Shown here one piece after another: positions 59,005 to 64,000 of a DNA stretch of 64,000 nucleotides (positions within the stretch are counted from its first letter, which is position 1; each line of letters begins with the position of its first letter). The stretch comes from Arthrobacter sp. AFG20 (GTDB taxonomy: Bacteria > Actinomycetota > Actinomycetes > Actinomycetales > Micrococcaceae): assembly GCF_002892795.1 (NCBI RefSeq), contig NZ_PJMC01000015.1, positions 1 through 64,000 of the forward strand. The letters run 5' to 3'. Both the position numbers and the translations under genes were made by a program. The notes below the pieces were generated by a model that saw only the letters and a list, made by a program, of their open reading frames with translations, did not search any database and had not been told where the DNA came from.

Positions 59005-60195
59005 TTACTTGTTGATCTTGGTGACACGTCCCGAACCAACGGTGCGGCCGCCTTCGCGGATAGCGAAGCCGAGGCCCTCTTCCATAGCGATCGGCTGGAT
59101 GAGCGCAACGGTCATCTCAGTGTTGTCGCCGGGCATAACCATTTCCGTGCCTTCCGGCAGGGTGATGACGCCGGTTACGTCCGTGGTACGGAAGTAGAAC
59201 TGCGGGCGGTAGTTCGAGTAGAACGGGTTGTGACGTCCGCCTTCGTCCTTGGAGAGGATGTAGACGTTGGCCTCGAAGTCGGTGTGCGGGGTGATGGAAC
59301 CCGGCTTGACGACAACCTGGCCACGCTCGACGTCGTCGCGCTTCAGACCGCGGAGCAGCAGGCCACAGTTCTCGCCGGCCCATGCTTCGTCGAGCTGCTT
59401 GTGGAACATCTCGATACCGGTAACCGTGGTCTTCTGGACCGGACGGATGCCGACGATCTCGACCTCAGAGTTGATGGCGAGGGTACCGCGCTCGGCGCGG
59501 CCCGTCACAACGGTGCCGCGACCGGTGATGGTGAAGACATCTTCGATCGGCATCAGGAACGGCTTGTCACGGTCACGTACGGGGTCCGGAACGGACTCGT
59601 CGACAGCAGCCATCAGGTCCTCAACGGACTTGACCCACTCCGGGTCGCCTTCCAGAGCCTTCAGGCCGGAAACGCGGACAACCGGTGCTTCGTCGCCATC
59701 GAAGCCCTGCGAGCTCAGGAGCTCACGAACTTCCATTTCGACGAGGTCGAGGAGTTCCTCGTCGTCAACCATGTCTGCCTTGTTCAGCGCGACCAGCAGG
59801 TAGGGAACACCAACCTGGCGGGCGAGCAGAACGTGCTCGCGGGTCTGTGCCATCGGACCGTCAGTAGCGGCAACCACGAGGATTGCGCCGTCCATCTGAG
59901 CAGCACCGGTGATCATGTTCTTGATGTAGTCAGCGTGACCCGGAGCGTCTACGTGTGCGTAGTGGCGCTTCTCGGTCTGGTACTCAACGTGGGAGATGTT
60001 GATGGTAATGCCGCGCTGACGCTCTTCGGGAGCAGAGTCGATCGACGCGAAGTCACGCTTCTCGTTGAGAGTCGGGTACTTGTCGTACAGCACCTTGGAA
60101 ATGGCGGCCGTCAACGTCGTCTTACCGTGGTCAACGTGACCAATGGTACCGATGTTAACGTGCGGCTTAGTCCGCTCGAACTTTGCCTTTGCCAC
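59005..60195 (-). CDS. tuf: elongation factor Tu
   Basis: GTPase that delivers aminoacyl-tRNA. 396 residues from GTG 60195 with AGGAGG 6 nt upstream. G1 [11 protein letters not shown] (about 18-28), G3 [16 protein letters not shown]4 NKADMVD, ending [18 protein letters not shown]. 255 bp after fusA with its own promoter. Confidence 0.99.
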   Translation of the reverse strand: MAKAKFERTKPHVNIGTIGHVDHGKTTLTAAISKVLYDKYPTLNEKRDFASIDSAPEERQRGITINISHVEYQTEKRHYAHVDAPGHADYIKNMITGAAQMDGAILVVAATDGPMAQTREHVLLARQVGVPYLLVALNKADMVDDEELLDLVEMEVRELLSSQGFDGDEAPVVRVSGLKALEGDPEWVKSVEDLMAAVDESVPDPVRDRDKPFLMPIEDVFTITGRGTVVTGRAERGTLAINSEVEIVGIRPVQKTTVTGIEMFHKQLDEAWAGENCGLLLRGLKRDDVERGQVVVKPGSITPHTDFEANVYILSKDEGGRHNPFYSNYRPQFYFRTTDVTGVITLPEGTEMVMPGDNTEMTVALIQPIAMEEGLGFAIREGGRTVGSGRVTKINK

Positions 60196-60264
60196 AGGTT
60201 CCTCCTAGAACGTTTTTCAAATGGCTTACCTTCGACCGCGCTTATCGCGGCAGAAACTCCAGTA

Positions 60265-60293
60265 AGTCTACTTGGGGGCTTTGGATTGGTGAA
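60265..60293 (-). promoter_or_regulatory. tuf promoter in the fusA-tuf gap
   Basis: Minus strand TTCACC (60288-60293), 17 bp, TAGACT (60265-60270), giving a leader of about 65 nt. Extra tuf transcripts from this site would explain the high EF-Tu demand. Confidence 0.55.
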
Positions 60294-60340
60294 ATTTCAG
60301 ATTCAGGAACTAATACTAGTGCCTAGAGCCTGTTCGTGCT

Positions 60341-60379
60341 GATGGCCGGAACCAGGACGGAACCAGTGTTCCGGCCATC
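60341..60379 (-). other. hairpin behind fusA
   Basis: GATGGCCGGAAC (60341-60352) pairs with GTTCCGGCCATC (60368-60379) about 70 bp after the fusA stop and upstream of the tuf promoter. Partial terminator or processing site; no U-tract. Confidence 0.55.
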
Positions 60380-60450
60380 CGCACTAGGTGTGTTCCGCAG
60401 GGGAAACCCACCCGGTTTTTCGCAGCTTGTCGCGTGGACAGTCCTAAGGA

Positions 60451-62565
60451 CTACTCGCCGCGGGACTTCTGGATGATCTCGTCGGCAACTGCCTTCGGGA
60501 CCTCGGCGTAGCTGTTGAACGTCATGGAGTACACAGCACGGCCCTGGGTCTTTGAACGCAGGTCACCGATGTAGCCGAACATGCCGGACAGCGGTACGTG
60601 CGCGCGGACAACCTTGACGCCCTGGGCATCCTCCATGGACTGCATCTGGCCACGGCGGGAGTTGAGGTCACCGATAACTTCACCCATGTATTCCTCAGGG
60701 GTGCGGACCTCGACATCCATCAGCGGTTCGAGCAGAACAGGGTTCGCCTTGCGTGCAGCTTCCTTGAAAGCCATACGGCCGGCGATCTTGAACGCCATTT
60801 CCGAGGAGTCAACATCGTGGTAGGCGCCGTCAATCAGCGTGGCCTTGATGCCAACAACCGGGTAACCGGCCAGGACGCCGTCGTTCAGTGCATCCTGGAT
60901 ACCGGCGTCAACCGAGGGGATGTACTCGCGCGGAACGCGGCCACCGGTGACCTTGTTCTCGAACTCGTACAGCTCGCCTTCGGAGGTGTCCATCGGCTCG
61001 ATCGCAATCTGGATCTTTGCGAACTGGCCGGAACCACCGGTCTGCTTCTTGTGCGTGTAGTCGTGACGCTCAACAGCACGCTTGATGGTTTCGCGGTAAG
61101 CAACCTGCGGCTTGCCAACGTTGGCCTCGACCTTGAACTCGCGACGCATGCGGTCCACCAGGATGTCCAGGTGGAGCTCGCCCATGCCGGCGATGATGGT
61201 CTGGCCGGTGTCTTCGTTGAGGGAAACCTGGAAGGTCGGGTCCTCAGCGGAGAGCTTCTGGATGGCCGTGGAGAGCTTCTCCTGGTCACCCTTGGTGTTG
61301 GGCTCGATGGCAACCGAGATCACGGGCTCCGGGAAGCTCATGGACTCGAGGACGATCTGGTTGCTGGAGTCGCACAGGGTGTCGCCCGTGGTGGTGTCCT
61401 TCAGACCGATCGCTGCGTAGATGTGGCCGGCAGTAGCGCCCTCAACAGGCATTTCCTTGTTGGCGTGCATCTGGAACAGCTTGCCGATGCGCTCCTTCTT
61501 GCCCTTGGTGGAGTTGACCACCTGTGCGCCTGCTTCCACGTGACCGGAGTACACGCGGATGAAGGTGAGCTGGCCGAAGAACGGGTGCGCAGCAATCTTG
61601 AACGCCAGAGCGGAGAACGGCTCTTCGGAGGAAGGCTTGCGGGTCAGTTCCTTCTCTTCGTCGCGGGGATCGTGACCGATCATCGGCGGGACGTCGAGCG
61701 GGTTCGGCAGGTAGTCGACAACAGCATCGAGCATCGGCTGAACGCCACGGTTCTTGAACGCGGAACCGCAGAACACCGGGTAGATCTCGGAGTTGATCGT
61801 CATCTTGCGGATGCCGGCCTTGAGTTCATCGATGGTGATTTCTTCACCTTCGAGGTACTTCTCCATGAGTTCTTCGGAGGACTCTGCGACGGCTTCCACG
61901 AGGTTTGCGCGGTATTCCTCGGCCTTGGCCTTGAGGTCTTCCGGGATCTCGCGGATTTCGTACTTGGCGCCCATGGTGACGTCACCCTTGGCATCGCCAG
62001 GCCATACGAGCGAACGCATGTACAGCAGGTCGACGACGCCGATGAAGTCGTTCTCGGCACCGATCGGCAGCTGCATGACCAGCGGCTTGGCACCGAGGCG
62101 GCTGATGATGGTGTCCACAGTGAAGTAGAAGTCAGCGCCCAGCTTGTCCATCTTGTTGACGAAGCAGATACGCGGAACGTTGTACTTGTCAGCCTGGCGC
62201 CAAACGGTCTCAGACTGCGGCTCAACGCCTTCCTTGCCATCGAAGACGGCAACTGCACCGTCGAGGACGCGCAGGGAGCGCTCAACCTCAACCGTGAAGT
62301 CCACGTGGCCGGGGGTGTCAATGATGTTGATCTGGTTGTTTTCCCAGAAGCAGGTCACGGCGGCAGACGTGATGGTGATGCCGCGTTCCTTCTCCTGTTC
62401 CATCCAGTCAGTGGTCGAAGCGCCGTCGTGCGTTTCGCCGATCTTGTGGTTCACACCTGTGTAGAACAGGATGCGCTCGGTGGTGGTGGTCTTGCCGGCA
62501 TCGATGTGGGCCATGATGCCGATGTTGCGGACCTTACTAAGGTCTGTAAGCACGTCCTGTGCCAC
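60451..62565 (-). CDS. fusA: elongation factor G
   Basis: Translocation GTPase, 704 residues from GTG 62565. G1 [15 protein letters not shown] (about 19-33), G3 [16 protein letters not shown]4 [10 protein letters not shown]; domain [19 protein letters not shown] and [16 protein letters not shown]. 69 bp after rpsG. Confidence 0.99.
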   Translation of the reverse strand: MAQDVLTDLSKVRNIGIMAHIDAGKTTTTERILFYTGVNHKIGETHDGASTTDWMEQEKERGITITSAAVTCFWENNQINIIDTPGHVDFTVEVERSLRVLDGAVAVFDGKEGVEPQSETVWRQADKYNVPRICFVNKMDKLGADFYFTVDTIISRLGAKPLVMQLPIGAENDFIGVVDLLYMRSLVWPGDAKGDVTMGAKYEIREIPEDLKAKAEEYRANLVEAVAESSEELMEKYLEGEEITIDELKAGIRKMTINSEIYPVFCGSAFKNRGVQPMLDAVVDYLPNPLDVPPMIGHDPRDEEKELTRKPSSEEPFSALAFKIAAHPFFGQLTFIRVYSGHVEAGAQVVNSTKGKKERIGKLFQMHANKEMPVEGATAGHIYAAIGLKDTTTGDTLCDSSNQIVLESMSFPEPVISVAIEPNTKGDQEKLSTAIQKLSAEDPTFQVSLNEDTGQTIIAGMGELHLDILVDRMRREFKVEANVGKPQVAYRETIKRAVERHDYTHKKQTGGSGQFAKIQIAIEPMDTSEGELYEFENKVTGGRVPREYIPSVDAGIQDALNDGVLAGYPVVGIKATLIDGAYHDVDSSEMAFKIAGRMAFKEAARKANPVLLEPLMDVEVRTPEEYMGEVIGDLNSRRGQMQSMEDAQGVKVVRAHVPLSGMFGYIGDLRSKTQGRAVYSMTFNSYAEVPKAVADEIIQKSRGE

Positions 62566-62634
62566 GGTGTCTCCCTTTCGGATGGACTACGCGTTCGCCG
62601 CCGGCTCGTCTGAGCCGGCGGCGTACGGGAAGTT

Positions 62635-63105
62635 TTACCAGCGGTAGTGGGCGAAGGCCTTGTTGGACTCGGCCATCTTGTGGGTGTCTTCGCGACGCTT
62701 CACAGCGGCACCGAGACCGTTGGAGGCATCCAGGATTTCGTTCTGGAGGCGCTCGGTCATCGTCTTTTCGCGGCGGGCCTTGGAGTAGCCGACCAGCCAA
62801 CGCAGGGCGAGTGCGGTGGAGCGGCCCGGCTTGACCTCAACCGGAACCTGGTAGGTGGCGCCACCGACACGGCGGGAGCGGACCTCGAGGGAAGGCTTGA
62901 CGTTGTCCATCGCCTTCTTGAGGGCTGCAACGGGGTCGCCGCCGGACTTCGCGCGGGCACCTTCGAGGGCACCGTAAACGATGCGCTCCGCGGTGGACTT
63001 CTTGCCGTCAACCAGCACCTTGTTGATCAGCTGGGTGACCAGCGGGGAGCCGTAGACGGGATCTGATACGAGCGGCCGCTTCGGGGCCGGACCCTTGCGA
63101 GGCAT
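62635..63105 (-). CDS. rpsG: 30S ribosomal protein S7
   Basis: 156 residues; [21 protein letters not shown] and [25 protein letters not shown]. One base after the rpsL stop. Confidence 0.98.
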   Translation of the reverse strand: MPRKGPAPKRPLVSDPVYGSPLVTQLINKVLVDGKKSTAERIVYGALEGARAKSGGDPVAALKKAMDNVKPSLEVRSRRVGGATYQVPVEVKPGRSTALALRWLVGYSKARREKTMTERLQNEILDASNGLGAAVKRREDTHKMAESNKAFAHYRW

Positions 63106-63106
63106 A

Positions 63107-63481
63107 TTACTTCTTCTCCATCTTTGCGCCGTAGCGGCTGCGCGCCTGCTTACGGTTCTTCACACCCTGGGTATCGAGGGCACCACGGACGATCTTGTAG
63201 CGGACACCGGGAAGGTCCTTCACACGACCACCACGAACGAGCACAATGGAGTGCTCCTGGAGGTTGTGGCCAACACCGGGGATGTAGGCGGTAACTTCGA
63301 TACCACCGTTGAGGCGCACACGTGCAACCTTACGCAGAGCCGAGTTCGGCTTCTTCGGGGTGGTGGTGTAAACGCGGGTGCAAACACCGCGGCGCATCGG
63401 GCTGCCGTTCAGCGCGGGAGCCTTGGTCTTTTTGACCTTAGGCGTGCGGCCCTTGCGGACCAGCTGGTTAATCGTAGGCAC
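63107..63481 (-). CDS. rpsL: 30S ribosomal protein S12
   Basis: 124 residues from GTG 63481 ([20 protein letters not shown]), preceded by [30 protein letters not shown] and [12 protein letters not shown] hold the usual streptomycin-sensitivity positions with wild-type Lys and Pro. The frame runs on upstream to 63721 but that part is the leader. Confidence 0.98.
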   Translation of the reverse strand: MPTINQLVRKGRTPKVKKTKAPALNGSPMRRGVCTRVYTTTPKKPNSALRKVARVRLNGGIEVTAYIPGVGHNLQEHSIVLVRGGRVKDLPGVRYKIVRGALDTQGVKNRKQARSRYGAKMEKK

Positions 63482-63771
63482 TTTCGTGTTCTCCGTTGGT
63501 TGATCTCTGCCCCGCGCCAGGCGACAGCCTGTGTTGCGTGAGAGCTTTGGCGTTGTCCCTGCGGCTTCGGATCCGAAAGGGTCCGTGGGCGTGCAAAAGT
63601 GCGGCATTCGTTGCGCACGTAGCCCGCAACCCGGAAACAGGCTCCACCCAGCATCATGAGAACAAAACCGAAATGATGCTGCGGCGGCCTTCATCCACTG
63701 CCACACAGAACAATTACACAAAGTCTAGCATGGCTTGATCTGGAGCCTTAATCGGGTGTATGGCGCAAACG
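63482..63771 (-). promoter_or_regulatory. str operon promoter and structured leader
   Basis: Minus strand TTAAGG (63746-63751), 18 bp, TGC-TAGACT (63722-63730): a -35 and an extended -10. The ~235-nt leader begins with a perfect 9-bp hairpin, CAGCATCAT/ATGATGCTG (63649-63681), followed by a smaller one (CGGATCC/GGGTCCG) around 63567-63586. No gene in this stretch. Confidence 0.55.
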
Positions 63772-63772
63772 G

Positions 63773-63809
63773 GGAAGGGCCCCGCACTCACTGAGTGCGG
63801 GGCCCTTCC
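63773..63809. terminator. terminator between rpoC and rpsL
   Basis: GGAAGGGCCCCGCACTCA (63773-63790) and its exact complement (63792-63809), nearly a perfect palindrome, 20 bp after the rpoC stop. Confidence 0.85.
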
Positions 63810-63828
63810 TTTGCATTGCGACTGGACT

Positions 63829-64000
63829 CTAGCGGAAGTCGTTTCCGAGGTCGTAGTCATCCAGCGGGATGGCGTGGAACTCAGGAGCTCCGTCGCCGCC
63901 CAGCGTGTCGTAGGAGAAATCGCTGAATGCGCTCGGGCCGGTGAACAGGTTGGCCTTTGCTTCTTCAGTCGGTTCCACCGTGATCTCGGTGTAGCGCGGG
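63829..64000 (-). CDS. rpoC: RNA polymerase beta' subunit, C-terminal end
   Basis: Only the last ~57 codons are present; the gene enters from the right edge. The end reads [20 protein letters not shown], then [16 protein letters not shown], as in actinobacterial RpoC tails, and the position before rpsL is the expected one. Confidence 0.85.
   Translation of the reverse strand, partial: PRYTEITVEPTEEAKANLFTGPSAFSDFSYDTLGGDGAPEFHAIPLDDYDLGNDFR

Noticed and set aside
60598..62613. 671-codon plus-strand frame opposite fusA
   Set aside because: Antisense of a highly conserved gene with no features of its own.

Overview
The window comes from a high-GC Gram-positive bacterium, most likely an Arthrobacter-type member of the Micrococcaceae. 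The basis is the very high G+C, frequent GTG starts, the treX-treY-treZ and acpS-nnr gene orders, an actinobacterial inositol-1-phosphate synthase, and the form of the ribosomal clusters: no rpsN between rplE and rpsH, and no rpsD between rpsK and rpoA. The genus call rests on my reading of proteins and gene order, not on a search.

Left part (1-17541). A partial ino1 and an aldo/keto reductase come first, then a translationally coupled trehalose operon (treX-treY-treZ) that releases trehalose from glycogen-type glucans. Cell-envelope and cofactor genes follow: nnr, acpS, glmS, coaA, a secreted M15B peptidase, mscL and glmM. The rplM-rpsI ribosomal pair closes this part.

Middle (17542-39967). 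An accessory island of about 22 kb sits between rplM and truA. It holds one prepilin peptidase and two complete tandem Tad/Flp pilus operons (flp-tadE-tadG-cpaB-tadZ-tadA-tadB-tadC, twice). After them come signalling genes: an Hpt-like protein without its phospho-accepting histidine, two paralogous OmpR-type response regulators, a full membrane histidine kinase and a lone HATPase protein without a phosphorylation domain. A 13E12-type (DUF222) HNH nuclease gene is also present. Both pilus operons carry a hairpin of the same architecture between pilin and tadE, the same 13-nt tadE/tadG overlap, and TadG proteins with eight matching cysteines. This points to whole-operon duplication followed by diversification of surface components.

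Right part (39968-64000, almost all minus strand). This is the ribosomal/RNA-polymerase supercluster read from rpoC back to truA: rpoC end, str operon (rpsL-rpsG-fusA, then tuf with its own promoter), a 41-codon membrane protein, the S10 operon ending with a terminator after rpsQ, a separate spc operon starting at rplN and ending after rplO, secY-adk-map, an inserted P1-family peptidase, and infA-rpmJ-rpsM-rpsK-rpoA-rplQ-truA. Several ribosomal proteins have low-complexity tails: L17 acidic, S5 and S3 Arg/Gly-rich, L29 Lys/Glu.

The most interesting object is the Tad island with its unusual signalling set. In Mycobacterium tuberculosis the same truA-rplM interval carries the ESX-4 secretion locus, so this may be a recurrent landing site for envelope machines.
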